This document shows, piece by piece, positions 56,548 through 64,000 of a DNA stretch of 64,000 nt. The notes beneath the pieces are model-generated. The model ran no database searches and had not been told where the DNA came from. It saw nothing but the letters and a program-made list of their open reading frames with translations. The position numbers and the translations under genes are program-made. Origin of the DNA: Desulfoscipio geothermicus DSM 3669 (GTDB taxonomy: Bacteria; Bacillota; Desulfotomaculia; Desulfotomaculales; Desulfallaceae); assembly GCF_900115975.1 (NCBI RefSeq), contig NZ_FOYM01000003.1:1-64000 (forward strand), read 5' to 3'. Positions within the stretch are counted from its first letter, which is position 1. Every line of letters begins with the position of its first letter.

Positions 56548-56723
56548 TTGCGAACCTCCCTGCAAGGTTAGTTTACCTTAGTACTGTTTAATGGTGATAG
56601 TTATCCCGGACACCCCGGCAGTTTGCAAGCAAACTGCCGGAGCGATAGAGAGCCATACCTTTTCGCATTTACCGGTCTGCCAGCCAATCTTACCGACGAC
56701 CGACTACCGACGACTGACGACTA

Positions 56724-57881
56724 TTACCGGTTTGCTTTGCGATAACCGAGGGCGTCCTGGGCGATGATGAACTTCTGGATGTTGCTGGTGCCTTCAACGA
56801 TCTGGTAGGACTTGGCGTCGCGGTAGTAGCGGGCCACCGGATACTCTTCGGAATAGCCGTAGGAACCGTAAATCTTCATGGCGCAGTCGGCACAGAAGTT
56901 GGCTGCTTCGCCGCACCAGTACTTGGCCATGGAAGTTTCCAGGGTGTGGGGCTTACCTTCGTCTTTCAACCAGGCAGCTTTGTAAAGCAGCAGGCGGGCG
57001 GCTTCGGTTTTAACAATCATCTGAGCGATCATATCCTGGTTCATCTGGAATTTGCCGATGGGCTGGCCGAACTGCTCGCGCTCGTTGGCATACTGCAGCA
57101 CGGCATCAATGCAGGCCTGGGCGACACCGAGACCGCCGGCGGCGCAACCAAGGCGGGTGTCGTTCAGCTGTTCCATACAAATCTTGAATCCCTGGCCTTC
57201 TTTACCCAACAGAGCTTCCTTGGGTACAGGGGTATTTTCAAAGGTGATAACACCGACAGGAGCGGACCAGGTGCCCAGTTTTTCGGTGATGGGCTCGACA
57301 GTGATACCGGGGGACTTCATATCCACGGCAAATGCGGACATACCCTTAACTTTAACGCTGGGATCTGTATAAGCATATACCAGTGCGACGTCGGCAACAG
57401 TGGCATTGGAAATCCACATTTTGTCGCCGTTCAGGATATAATTCTCACCGTCCCAGATGGCCCTGGTCTTCATGCTGGCCACATCGGAACCGGCATTGGC
57501 TTCGGTAATGGCAAAGCAGCCCAGCTTACTTGCATCACAAAGACCGGGCAGCCATTTTTTCTTGGTTTCTTCATTGCCATATCTCAAAATAGTTTGAGCA
57601 GGACCAAGGGCGTTCATGTTAAACGGCAGGCGCATGGAGCTGTGCACCCGGGCCATTTGCTCGGCAATCAGGGTAATGGCCAAAAAGCCCATTTCGTTGC
57701 CGCCGTATTCCTCGGGGATTACACAGCCGAAGAAGCCCAGTTCACCCATCTTTTCCACGATGTCGCGGCGGAACCGGTGGGCTTTGTCGTCTTCGTCCAC
57801 AGTCGGGGCGATTTCTTTCAGCGCAAAATCACGGGCCATTTTCTGCACGTCAAGCAGTTCTTCGGTAAGTTCAAAATGCAT
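56724..57881 (-). CDS. Acyl-CoA dehydrogenase, glutaryl-CoA dehydrogenase (non-decarboxylating) type
   Basis: This is a 385-residue FAD enzyme. It shows FGCVIPEEYGGNEMGFLAI, CFAITEANAGSDVASMKTRA, MWISNATVADVALVYAYTDP, EQLNDTRLGCAAGGLGVAQA and FGQPIGKFQMNQDMIAQMIV. The catalytic Glu is in SYQIVEGTSNIQK. The block HSSMRLPFNM carries an Arg at the place where glutaryl-CoA dehydrogenases hold the free carboxylate. From memory, the closest pattern is the Desulfococcus non-decarboxylating enzyme; in such anaerobes a separate Na+ decarboxylase follows, as here. I start at ATG 57881 with AAGGAGGTAAATCAT upstream. Electron-transfer genes (etfAB) are not in the window. Confidence 0.83.
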   Translation of the reverse strand: MHFELTEELLDVQKMARDFALKEIAPTVDEDDKAHRFRRDIVEKMGELGFFGCVIPEEYGGNEMGFLAITLIAEQMARVHSSMRLPFNMNALGPAQTILRYGNEETKKKWLPGLCDASKLGCFAITEANAGSDVASMKTRAIWDGENYILNGDKMWISNATVADVALVYAYTDPSVKVKGMSAFAVDMKSPGITVEPITEKLGTWSAPVGVITFENTPVPKEALLGKEGQGFKICMEQLNDTRLGCAAGGLGVAQACIDAVLQYANEREQFGQPIGKFQMNQDMIAQMIVKTEAARLLLYKAAWLKDEGKPHTLETSMAKYWCGEAANFCADCAMKIYGSYGYSEEYPVARYYRDAKSYQIVEGTSNIQKFIIAQDALGYRKANR

Positions 57882-57962
57882 ATGATTTACCTCCTTGCAT
57901 TTTAAAAAATTCAACAGGCGCGAGGCCTAAAACAGGACTCATCCGTGTTATTCATTAATCTT

Positions 57963-57978
57963 TGCAATATACATGCCA
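57963..57978 (-). promoter_or_regulatory. Sigma-54 (-24/-12) promoter of the dehydrogenase-decarboxylase operon
   Basis: On the minus strand the site is TGGCAT-GTATA-TTGCA, 82 bases before the dehydrogenase start. TTGTATACAA (58182-58191) lies about 204 bases further upstream, as before gdhA. Confidence 0.75.
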
Positions 57979-58216
57979 ATTTTTTTAGCAAGCCCGCCGG
58001 CCTTTGCCAAATGCCGCAAAACCCTCAAAATACGGAATGGAAAGCCGGCGCCGGTAAAAAAAGCGCCGGCTGCTTACGCGCTGCCGGCACTGCAATTTTA
58101 CATTAACAATGCAGTTCTGCAGTGTTAGGTTAAAGTTTCGTGCCAATAGGCCTATTAAAGTAATGCGTTTTTGCATGTGTTTTGTATACAACTCTCCGTG
58201 ACATCGTTTTGTGCAG
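57979..58216. other. Region upstream of the dehydrogenase operon
   Basis: It contains a GCCGGCG...CGCCGGC hairpin near 58044-58071 and the TTGTATACAA palindrome at 58182-58191. No coding sequence is supported. Confidence 0.35.
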
Positions 58217-58350
58217 GTTCGTTGCTTAATGTTGCATTCATCACGTCTGCCATGTAGATGATTTCGGCGCGATTCGTCCCGCCAATCCGGCATCCTCAGC
58301 TGCACCAAGTCCCGTTACCGGCGCTCGATACATCACTTGCATGGGCCAAC
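58217..58350. repeat. MITE-like element, third copy
   Basis: GGTTCGTTG (58217-58225) is inverted at 58347-58355 (CAACGAACC). Inside are TTGCATTCATCACG on the left and, at 58267-58340, a 74-base stretch nearly identical to 41261-41335, ending GATACATCACTTGC. Confidence 0.65.
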
Positions 58351-58398
58351 GAACCCCCATATCTACCCTGGCGGCGTCGTAAAATACGAAATGCCGGC

Positions 58399-59541
58399 TT
58401 AACCGGCAAACTCCTGCGGTCTCTCGCCGGAGAGTTTGAAGGCGTACTTGACAGCCTGAACTATCCTGTGCGCGGCCCTGCCGTCGCCGTAGGGGTTGAC
58501 GGCCTCGGCCATGGCGCGGTAATGGGCGGCGTCGTTAAGCAGGCGATCGGTTTCTGCCCGTACGGCGGCGCGGGAGGTGCCCACCAGGCGCACCGTGCCG
58601 GCCTCTACGGCTTCGGGCCGTTCGGTGGTATTACGCAGCACCAGCACGGGCTTGCCCAAGGAGGGCGCTTCCTCCTGTATGCCCCCCGAGTCAGTGAGCA
58701 CCAAGTAACAGCGGGCCATCAGGTTCATAAAGGGCTCGTAGTCCATGGGCTCCACCAGGTGTACCCCGGAGGACGTGCCCAGCACCTCCTGCACCACCTG
58801 ACGGACGGCGGGGTTTTTATGCACGGGGAATAATACCCGCACGTCGGGATGCCGCTCCAGCACGTCGCGCAGGGCCAGGTAAATTTCCCGCATGGGATCG
58901 CCCAGGTTTTCCCGGCGGTGGGTGGTCATTAAAATAAAGCGGTATTTATCGAAATCCATATTGTCCAGCAACTGGTCTTTGAACCGGTAGCCGGGCCGCA
59001 CCGTGGCCAGCAACGCATCAATCACCGTGTTGCCGGTGACAAATACCCGCTCCGGGTCCACCCCCTCCCGCAGCAAGTTGGCCCGGGCACCGGCGGTGGG
59101 AGCGAAGTGCAGGTCGGCCAGCGCCCCGGCCAAGCGCCGGTTCATCTCCTCGGGAAAGGGGGAAAATTTATCGCCGGTGCGCAGCCCCGCTTCCACATGC
59201 CCCACCGGAACCTGCATATAATAGGCCGCCAGCGCGGCCACAAAGGTGGTGGTGGTGTCACCGTGCACCAGCACCAGGTCCGGCCGCTCGACTTCCAGCA
59301 CCTTTTGCAGGCCCGCCAGCGCCCGCCCGGTAATATCGAACAGAGTCTGGCCCGCCTGCATGATGTTCAGGTCGCTGTCCGGCACTATATCAAACAGCCG
59401 CAGCACCTGGTCCAGCATTTCCCGGTGCTGGGCCGTCACCGCCACCCGGCATTCCAAAACCTCATCCTTTTTTATCATTTGCACCAGGGGAGCCATCTTG
59501 ATGGCCTCGGGCCTGGTACCAAACACAGTCAGTATTTTCAT
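58399..59541 (-). CDS. wecB: UDP-N-acetylglucosamine 2-epimerase (non-hydrolysing)
   Basis: This 380-residue enzyme makes UDP-ManNAc, used for wall teichoic or secondary polymers. It shows LTVFGTRPEAIKMAPLVQ, VHGDTTTTFVAALAAYY, VGHVEAGLRTGDKFSPFPEE and LTDSGGIQEEAPSLGKPVLV. I start at ATG 59541, since AGGAGGG is too near the GTG at 59547. UDP-ManNAc links well with SLH proteins, which bind such wall polymers. Its leader contains one copy of the 29-base repeat. Confidence 0.93.
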   Translation of the reverse strand: MKILTVFGTRPEAIKMAPLVQMIKKDEVLECRVAVTAQHREMLDQVLRLFDIVPDSDLNIMQAGQTLFDITGRALAGLQKVLEVERPDLVLVHGDTTTTFVAALAAYYMQVPVGHVEAGLRTGDKFSPFPEEMNRRLAGALADLHFAPTAGARANLLREGVDPERVFVTGNTVIDALLATVRPGYRFKDQLLDNMDFDKYRFILMTTHRRENLGDPMREIYLALRDVLERHPDVRVLFPVHKNPAVRQVVQEVLGTSSGVHLVEPMDYEPFMNLMARCYLVLTDSGGIQEEAPSLGKPVLVLRNTTERPEAVEAGTVRLVGTSRAAVRAETDRLLNDAAHYRAMAEAVNPYGDGRAAHRIVQAVKYAFKLSGERPQEFAG

Positions 59542-59557
59542 TGCCACACCCTCCTAC

Positions 59558-59586
59558 GGGGTCAGACTTAAACTTATTTAAACTAA
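59558..59586. repeat. 29-base repeat, copy 1 (inverted to 63707-63735)
   Basis: GGGGTCAGACTTAAACTTAT followed by TTAAACTAA is found again in inverted orientation 4.1 kb away, without mismatch. It lies in the wecB leader, beside the ribosome site. A partial likeness occurs at 16873. Confidence 0.85.
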
Positions 59587-59639
59587 ATGTATTATTTGAA
59601 TATTAAAATCAAGGGCCATGCCGTAATAAAGGGGCCATA

Positions 59640-59966
59640 TCACCTTTCCGGCACCAGGTAACCTTTTTCCACCAGCTTGTTAACGTGTTCGTCCAGGGCC
59701 CTATCAATGTTTATGCCGTAGCGTTCTTCCAGCACGAACATCATGGAAACCGCGGTCTGGGCCACGTCCAGCAATTCCCTGGTTATGCGCGCCAGGGCTT
59801 CGCTTTCGCCGACGGCGCAGCGCTCCCCGCTCATGCCTCGCAGTTTTCCTATGGCCTGGGCCAGTTCCCCGGCTTCCTCCATCAACTTCAGGGCGGTGGA
59901 TTCCATGGTGGGCGTAAGGTTGTTTAATTTGGGCAGGGCAATAATTTTCTTTTGCATCATAATCAC
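59640..59966 (-). CDS. MazG-like nucleotide pyrophosphohydrolase
   Basis: This 108-residue protein has the MazG-type helices with the acidic metal site: LMEEAGELAQAIGKLRG (E-E-x2-E) and ITRELLDVAQTAVSMMFVLE (E-x2-D). It would hydrolyse a (d)NTP, though the substrate is unknown. It starts with GTG 59966, overlapping the dCMP deaminase stop (GTGA), so the two are coupled. Pairing with a dCMP deaminase suggests a role in keeping dNTP pools clean. Confidence 0.8.
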   Translation of the reverse strand: MIMMQKKIIALPKLNNLTPTMESTALKLMEEAGELAQAIGKLRGMSGERCAVGESEALARITRELLDVAQTAVSMMFVLEERYGINIDRALDEHVNKLVEKGYLVPER

Positions 59967-60418
59967 CGTACTTTAGCGTATTCCACCGGTGCGCCGTGCT
60001 CACCCAGGTAAACGATCCTGTCAATCAGCGCATTCCGGATCATTCTGCGGCAAAGCAGGCAGGGCTCCCCGTGCGCTATGGAGCCGTCGGCGTTAAAACC
60101 GGCAATATATATGGTCGCACCCTTCATTTTAACCGGGTCACCATTGATGATGGCATTTTGTTCAGCATGCACGGCAACGCACAGTTCGTACCGCTCTCCT
60201 TTGGGTATATTCAATTCCTCCCGAATACATTTTCCGGTATCGGTGCAATTGGCTTCCCCCCGCGGAGAACCGTTGTATCCGGTGCTGATGATTATTTCAT
60301 CCTTCACTATCACGGCCCCGTAAAACCGCCGCAAACAAGTAGAGCGCTTGGCCACCACCTGTGCTATTTCCAAGAAGTACTCGTCCCAGGTCGGTCTTTT
60401 GATACCGGGCTGTTTCAA
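59963..60418 (-). CDS. comEB: dCMP deaminase (ComEB family)
   Basis: The enzyme turns dCMP into dUMP. The zinc site is visible as CVAVHAEQNAII (His-Ala-Glu) and PCLLCRRMIRNA (Pro-Cys-x2-Cys), with the typical GYNGSPRGEANC and TIYIAGF segments. I use TTG 60418, nine bases after GGGAGG, giving 151 residues; the ATG at 60427 touches that site and an earlier TTG (60463) has none. Firmicute ComEB is named for its place in competence operons, but here it stands with the MazG-like gene. Confidence 0.88.
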   Translation of the reverse strand: MKQPGIKRPTWDEYFLEIAQVVAKRSTCLRRFYGAVIVKDEIIISTGYNGSPRGEANCTDTGKCIREELNIPKGERYELCVAVHAEQNAIINGDPVKMKGATIYIAGFNADGSIAHGEPCLLCRRMIRNALIDRIVYLGEHGAPVEYAKVR

Positions 60419-60567
60419 CTGCTTCATCCTCCCATTAGGTTGCCAGAACACAGGCCCGATCAAACATGCCGGGCGTATTTCTTTTGCTTATGCGGGAACT
60501 CATTACTTCCAATGTCTTTTCTTATTCACTGCCCCGGACCGGTACTCCTGCCTGAAAAACTGAAAAA

Positions 60568-60665
60568 GAAAAAGGGGACAGGCTACTTTTTCGCTTTTTG
60601 AAAAAGTTGCCTGTCCCCTTTTTCACCTGTAAATTATTAACATGAAAAGTAGCCTGTCCCCTTTT
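60568..60665. repeat. GGGGACAGGC palindrome plus a stranded half
   Basis: The full palindrome 60568-60624 has arms GAAAAAGGGGACAGGC and GCCTGTCCCCTTTTTC, inner arms CTTTTTC/GAAAAAG. A right half, CATGAAAAGTAGCCTGTCCC, follows at 60641-60665, as at 39110. Confidence 0.85.
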
Positions 60666-60677
60666 ATATCCAATATA

Positions 60678-61325
60678 TTACAGGCCCATGTCTTCGTTCA
60701 CAACCAGCACACGCAGGTCGGTCAGACGCGGTTTGCGTTCTATGATTGTCGTGATGCGGCAGATACGGACCGGGGAATTGCAGTCAGCGCAAAAGCCGGT
60801 GGCGGCACAGGGGGTGTCCATTTTAAGCCGCCGGGCGTTGGGCGGGGCGGCATATCCTTTAATCCGCTTGACTGCCTCGTGTACATCCGCAACAATCTTG
60901 TTGCGCCCGGCCACTACAATTACCTTTTGCGGCCCGAACAGCATTGAGCCCACCCGGTTGCCGGTCATATCAGTGTTCACCAGGTGCCCGGCCAGGGTCA
61001 GCGCGTTGGTGCCCGTTAGGAATAAATCACAGGTAAGCTGGCGGCGCATGATATTCAGCGCTTCCTCCGGCGTAAGGCCCGGCTTGCCGTGGATCAAAAG
61101 TTCCTTGCCCATTTCTCCCAGCTTGTCGGCCACCCCCAGGCCGGCCACGGACATGGAACCACCAAAGCCCACTGTTTGAGCGCTTTCAGCTTCCTTAATA
61201 ATGTAATCAACTGCTTCTTGCTTGGCCGGGCAGTAAACGGCGGTAAAACCGTTCTTTTCCAGTGCCTGCACTGCTTTCCGGCATTTTTGTTCGTAGTTCC
61301 AGTTAACCAATTCAGTTAAATTCAT
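60678..61325 (-). CDS. LUD-domain (LutC/YkgG-type) protein
   Basis: This 215-residue protein has the LUD fold: TVGFGGSMSVAGLGVADKLG, DLFLTGTNALTLAGHLVNTD, GNRVGSMLFGPQKVIVVAGR and NKIVADVHEAVKRIKGYAAP. Near the C-terminus a Cys group (PCAATGFCADCNSPVRICRI) could hold a metal or cluster. LutC-type proteins take part in lactate oxidation, but stand-alone forms like this one are common in anaerobes and have no proved role. It stands between the comEB and glyA transcripts, alone. Confidence 0.83.
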   Translation of the reverse strand: MNLTELVNWNYEQKCRKAVQALEKNGFTAVYCPAKQEAVDYIIKEAESAQTVGFGGSMSVAGLGVADKLGEMGKELLIHGKPGLTPEEALNIMRRQLTCDLFLTGTNALTLAGHLVNTDMTGNRVGSMLFGPQKVIVVAGRNKIVADVHEAVKRIKGYAAPPNARRLKMDTPCAATGFCADCNSPVRICRITTIIERKPRLTDLRVLVVNEDMGL

Positions 61326-61448
61326 GGTGAAACCTCCTTTACGAAATTACCTATAAATTCCCGGCGAACCAGCTGGTTTTTCAGTTCGCCACACATATCA
61401 ACTTTCTCCTGCATTTAAAACGACGTATTGGCATTGGGAAAATTTAAA

Positions 61449-61481
61449 ACGGGTGTAGATCCGCGCAATTCACACCCGCTT
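61449..61481 (-). terminator. Terminator of glyA
   Basis: On the minus strand GCGGGTGTGAATT pairs with ATCTACACCCGT (inner loop GCGCGG), followed by TTTAAATTTT. It is 54 bases past the glyA stop. Confidence 0.65.
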
Positions 61482-61534
61482 TAATTAACTGGAAACCTGA
61501 TTGTATTGTTTTTTGTGGTTTAATTATCTTCCGA

Positions 61535-62812
61535 CTATTCTAAGCGGTCGGCCGCATACACCCCGCCTTCCTGATAAATGGGGAAACGGCGGCATAGATC
61601 GGCGGCCATTTCCCCGGCCTGCTTCCGGCGTTTCGGGTCGTCACCGAAACTCAGAGCCAGGTGCATTATTTCCGCCACCTCTATCATTTCCGCTTCTTTC
61701 AAGCCCCGGGTGGTTACCGCCGGAGTGCCCACCCGGATGCCGCTGGTTACCAGTGGCGGCTGCGGGTCATAGGGAATGGCGTTCTTGTTTACGGTTACGC
61801 CCACTTCGTCCAGCACGTGTTCGGCCTCCCGCCCGGTTACATTTTTATTACGCAGGTCCACCAGCATCATATGGTTGTCAGTGCCGCCGGAAATTAAATT
61901 GAAACCGCGCTCCACCAGCGCCCCGGCCAGGGCGCGGGCATTGTTGACGATTTGTTGCTGGTAGGCCCGGAATTCCGGCTGCAGCGCCTCACCAAAGGCC
62001 ACGGCCTTGGCGGCGATCACATGCATCAACGGGCCGCCTTGAATACCGGGAAATACGGCCTTGTCCACCGCGGGGCCGTGTTTTTCCTTACACAGGATCA
62101 TCCCTCCCCGGGGGCCCCGCAAAGTTTTGTGCGTGGTAGTGGTAACCGCGTCGGCGTGGGGCACGGGACTGTTATGCAGACCGGACGCCACCAAGCCGGC
62201 AATATGCGCCATATCCACCATCAGATAAGCGCCGACGGTATCGGCTATCTCTTTCATCCTGGCAAAATCGATTTCCCTGGGGTAAGCGCTGGCCCCGGCC
62301 ACGATCATTTTAGGTTTACACCGGGCAGCTGTCTCCAGGACCTTTTCATAGTTAATCCAGCCGGTGTCCGACTCCACCCCGTAAGAAACCACGTTGAAGT
62401 AACGCCCCGATATATTCAAAGGGCTGCCGTGGGTCAGATGGCCGCCGTGGGCCAGATTCATTCCCAATATGGTGTCGCCGGGCTGCAGTAAAGCAAAATA
62501 AACAGCCGTGTTGGCCTGGGAACCGGAGTGGGGCTGCACGTTTACATGTTCGGCCCCGAAGATTTTTTTGGCCCGTTCAATGGCCAGCTTTTCCACCACG
62601 TCCACAAAGCCGCACCCGCCATAATAACGACGCCCGGGTAGTCCTTCGGCGTACTTGTTGGTGAGCACCGAACCCTGGGCTTCCATGACGGCCCGGCTGA
62701 CTATGTTTTCCGAGGCGATCAACTCCAAAGTGTTACGCTGCCTTTCCAGCTCCTGCTTCACGGCGCGGGAAACTTCCCGGTCCACCTCGGTAAGGGGACT
62801 GTAAAAACTCAT
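61535..62812 (-). CDS. glyA: Serine hydroxymethyltransferase
   Basis: This 425-residue PLP enzyme interconverts serine and glycine with tetrahydrofolate. It shows [60 protein letters not shown] and the PLP Lys in [18 protein letters not shown]. The substrate-binding region [19 protein letters not shown] is normal. GGAGGAAATAATA precedes the ATG. Glycine and C1 units feed the acetyl-CoA and purine paths of an anaerobe. Confidence 0.96.
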   Translation of the reverse strand: MSFYSPLTEVDREVSRAVKQELERQRNTLELIASENIVSRAVMEAQGSVLTNKYAEGLPGRRYYGGCGFVDVVEKLAIERAKKIFGAEHVNVQPHSGSQANTAVYFALLQPGDTILGMNLAHGGHLTHGSPLNISGRYFNVVSYGVESDTGWINYEKVLETAARCKPKMIVAGASAYPREIDFARMKEIADTVGAYLMVDMAHIAGLVASGLHNSPVPHADAVTTTTHKTLRGPRGGMILCKEKHGPAVDKAVFPGIQGGPLMHVIAAKAVAFGEALQPEFRAYQQQIVNNARALAGALVERGFNLISGGTDNHMMLVDLRNKNVTGREAEHVLDEVGVTVNKNAIPYDPQPPLVTSGIRVGTPAVTTRGLKEAEMIEVAEIMHLALSFGDDPKRRKQAGEMAADLCRRFPIYQEGGVYAADRLE

Positions 62813-62831
62813 TATTATTTCCTCCCAGCTT

Positions 62832-62909
62832 CTAAAAACCTGTCCTATTTGTTACATAGTTGAATTTTTCCAAGGCGTCGATCTTCTCCAACCGGCGGGC
62901 GTGCCGGAA
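62832..62909 (-). pseudogene. Remnant of a second rpiB 3' end
   Basis: The frame reads FRHARRLEKIDALEKFNY, then a short tail and a stop. The intact RpiB ends GGRHARRVEKITQIEKSYHC. The likeness (RHARR-EKI---EK) and the same strand and place show a copy of the last codons of a related rpiB, with nothing of the rest. A GTCGTCGGTC-rich stretch (62912-62940) lies between it and the intact gene. Confidence 0.65.
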
Positions 62910-62975
62910 TTGGTCGTCGGTCTTCAGTCGTCGGCAGTCGGTTAACAACTTGTTCTGCCTAAATAAAAAGCGGTC

Positions 62976-63428
62976 TTACTTACAATGATAGCTCTTTTCT
63001 ATCTGAGTTATTTTCTCTACCCGGCGGGCGTGCCGCCCTCCGGCAAATTTGGCCTCCAGCCAGGCATGCACTATTTCCCTGGCCAGCCCGGGGCCGATCA
63101 CCCGTTCACCCATGGTTATGATGTTGGCCATGTTATGTTCACCGGCCATCCGGGCGGAAAATGTGTCGTGACAGAGGGCCGCCCGGATGCCTGGCACCTT
63201 GTTGGCGGCAATGCTCACACCGATTCCGGTGCCGCAGCAGAGTATGCCCCGTTCGAATTCCCCCCCGCCGACGGCCTCGGCCACCGCCCGGGCAAAATCG
63301 GGGTAATCCACCGATTCAATGGAATATGTACCAAAGTCCTTGTATTCGATGTTGCGTTCCTTCAGGTAAGCAATGATTTCCGCTTTTAACTTGAATCCGC
63401 CATGATCGCTGCCGATAGCTACCCGCAA
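62976..63428 (-). CDS. rpiB: Ribose-5-phosphate isomerase B
   Basis: This 150-residue isomerase interconverts ribose 5-phosphate and ribulose 5-phosphate (some homologues act on allose or galactose phosphates). It shows IGSDHGGFKLKAEIIAYLKE, YPDFARAVAEAVGGGEFERG and the active-site Cys/Thr in ILCCGTGIGVSIAANKVPGI. The end is EKITQIEKSYHCK. Its place before glyA is conserved in Firmicutes. Confidence 0.93.
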   Translation of the reverse strand: MRVAIGSDHGGFKLKAEIIAYLKERNIEYKDFGTYSIESVDYPDFARAVAEAVGGGEFERGILCCGTGIGVSIAANKVPGIRAALCHDTFSARMAGEHNMANIITMGERVIGPGLAREIVHAWLEAKFAGGRHARRVEKITQIEKSYHCK

Positions 63429-63706
63429 ATCAACACTTCCTTTTTTAATGGTCTAGTAATTGCTTCATCTCAAACCCCGAAAAAAAATCAAGTTTTGCAG
63501 TTCCTGCACGGCATGGGCTCTGTCTTGATTATAGCCCGCTCTTATCCCTTTAGCCAGTGCCCCTCGCGGACATGGGAGTTTATCAGAAATGGCCGGAACT
63601 ATGCCCGACCCACTAAAAATGTTTTTATTCTACATTACCTGCCGGTTTTCCTCTACAAAAGCAAACATTAGTCAAAATTACCAATCTCTATATCTGAATA
63701 ATATAG
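63429..63706. other. Gap upstream of rpiB
   Basis: Only the rpiB ribosome site (AAAAGGAAGTG) near 63434 can be pointed out. I see no gene, hairpin or repeat before the 29-base repeat at 63707. Confidence 0.4.
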
Positions 63707-63735
63707 TTAGTTTAAATAAGTTTAAGTCTGACCCC
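63707..63735. repeat. 29-base repeat, copy 2 (inverted to 59558-59586)
   Basis: TTAGTTTAAATAAGTTTAAG followed by TCTGACCCC is the exact inverse of copy 1. It encodes the last residues (GQT) and stop of the phosphatase gene. Confidence 0.85.
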
Positions 63736-64000
63736 GGAGGAATTTGTGGAGGGCGTCGCGGACCAGGGCGTTGAGTTCGCCGGCCACGATACGGTAAGTT
63801 TCTTCGCTGAGGCCGAAGGGGTCCGGGATGTCGCCACCCGACCCGGCGTACTCGGCCAGGGTATAGATTTTTTCCGCCGCTTCCGGAGCCGCCCGCCGCA
63901 AGTTGTCCCGGTGGAAGGTGGTCATGGTCAGCACCAGCGAGGCTTCTTCTATATCTTCCGGGCTGATTTGCGTCGACCGGTGGCCGCTTAAATCAATGCC
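63722..64000 (-). CDS. Low-molecular-weight protein-tyrosine phosphatase, 5' end outside window
   Basis: The last 92 residues are visible, starting GIDLSGHRSTQISPEDIEEA and continuing LVLTMTTFHRDNLRRAAPEA. DIPDPFGLSEETYRIVAGEL contains the Asp-Pro general acid loop of the family. The catalytic CxxNxCRS loop is at the missing N-terminus. In Firmicutes this gene (ywlE-like, arginine phosphatase in Bacillus) stands just before rpiB, as here. The stop codon lies inside a 29-base repeat, so the C-terminal residues may have been replaced. Confidence 0.85.
   Translation of the reverse strand, partial: GIDLSGHRSTQISPEDIEEASLVLTMTTFHRDNLRRAAPEAAEKIYTLAEYAGSGGDIPDPFGLSEETYRIVAGELNALVRDALHKFLRGQT

Overview
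The window reads as chromosome of a spore-forming, strictly anaerobic Firmicute, most likely a Peptococcaceae/Desulfotomaculum-Pelotomaculum relative. This rests on the sporulation genes (spoIID, spoIIID), the gene order rpiB-glyA-comEB-wecB-atp operon-murA-spoIID-spoIIID-mbl, the many AAA+ sigma-54 activators, tungsten-type aldehyde ferredoxin oxidoreductases (AOR) and a Na+-pumping acyl-CoA decarboxylase. The genus is inferred, not proven. I saw no rRNA, tRNA, CRISPR array or transposase.

Layout. 1-9.5 kb is cell-surface and envelope-stress territory: a large secreted stalk-domain protein (cut by the window edge), an ECF sigma/anti-sigma pair whose ECF-type promoter also occurs twice in front of the surface gene, a HicAB module, and a 1413-residue subtilisin with SLH anchors. 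9.8-20.2 kb is a conserved sporulation/wall block (mbl, spoIIID, spoIID, murA), broken by a TetR/HlyD/ABC-permease cassette, a second HicAB module, a coiled-coil repeat protein and an SLH protein. 20.7-28.3 kb is the complete F1Fo ATP synthase operon with two accessory genes. 28.7-57.9 kb is an accessory catabolic region. 58.4-64 kb returns to housekeeping genes: wecB, a MazG-like gene, a dCMP deaminase, a LUD protein, glyA, rpiB and a low-molecular-weight phosphatase.

The catabolic region is the most interesting part. Its genes can be ordered into one route: amino acid/amine permease, putrescine/cadaverine-type aminotransferase, AOR, GABA/5-aminovalerate-type aminotransferase, AOR again, glutaconate-type CoA-transferase, a glutaryl-CoA-type dehydrogenase, and a biotin-dependent Na+-translocating decarboxylase. 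Glutamate dehydrogenase would recycle the amino acceptor. This would convert cadaverine or 5-aminovalerate (or putrescine/GABA in part) to crotonyl-CoA, with AOR in place of NAD-dependent aldehyde dehydrogenases. I find good -24/-12 sigma-54 promoters before gdhA, the patA-like gene and the dehydrogenase-decarboxylase operon, and a weaker one before the permease. Three sigma-54 activators lie in the same region. Two IclR paralogues flank the CoA-transferase genes.

The window is also full of small repeats. One family of palindromes built on GGGGACAGGC/GCCTGTCCCC (plus a GGGGACTGGC variant) occurs at about 18 loci, often nested inside itself. A second family is MITE-like: conserved inner ends with inverted outer arms that differ in sequence between copies. 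Several genes take their stop codon from a repeat. Three loci look like deletion or duplication scars: an AOR/NhaC fusion point, a TRAP transporter without its N-terminus, and a second rpiB 3' end.
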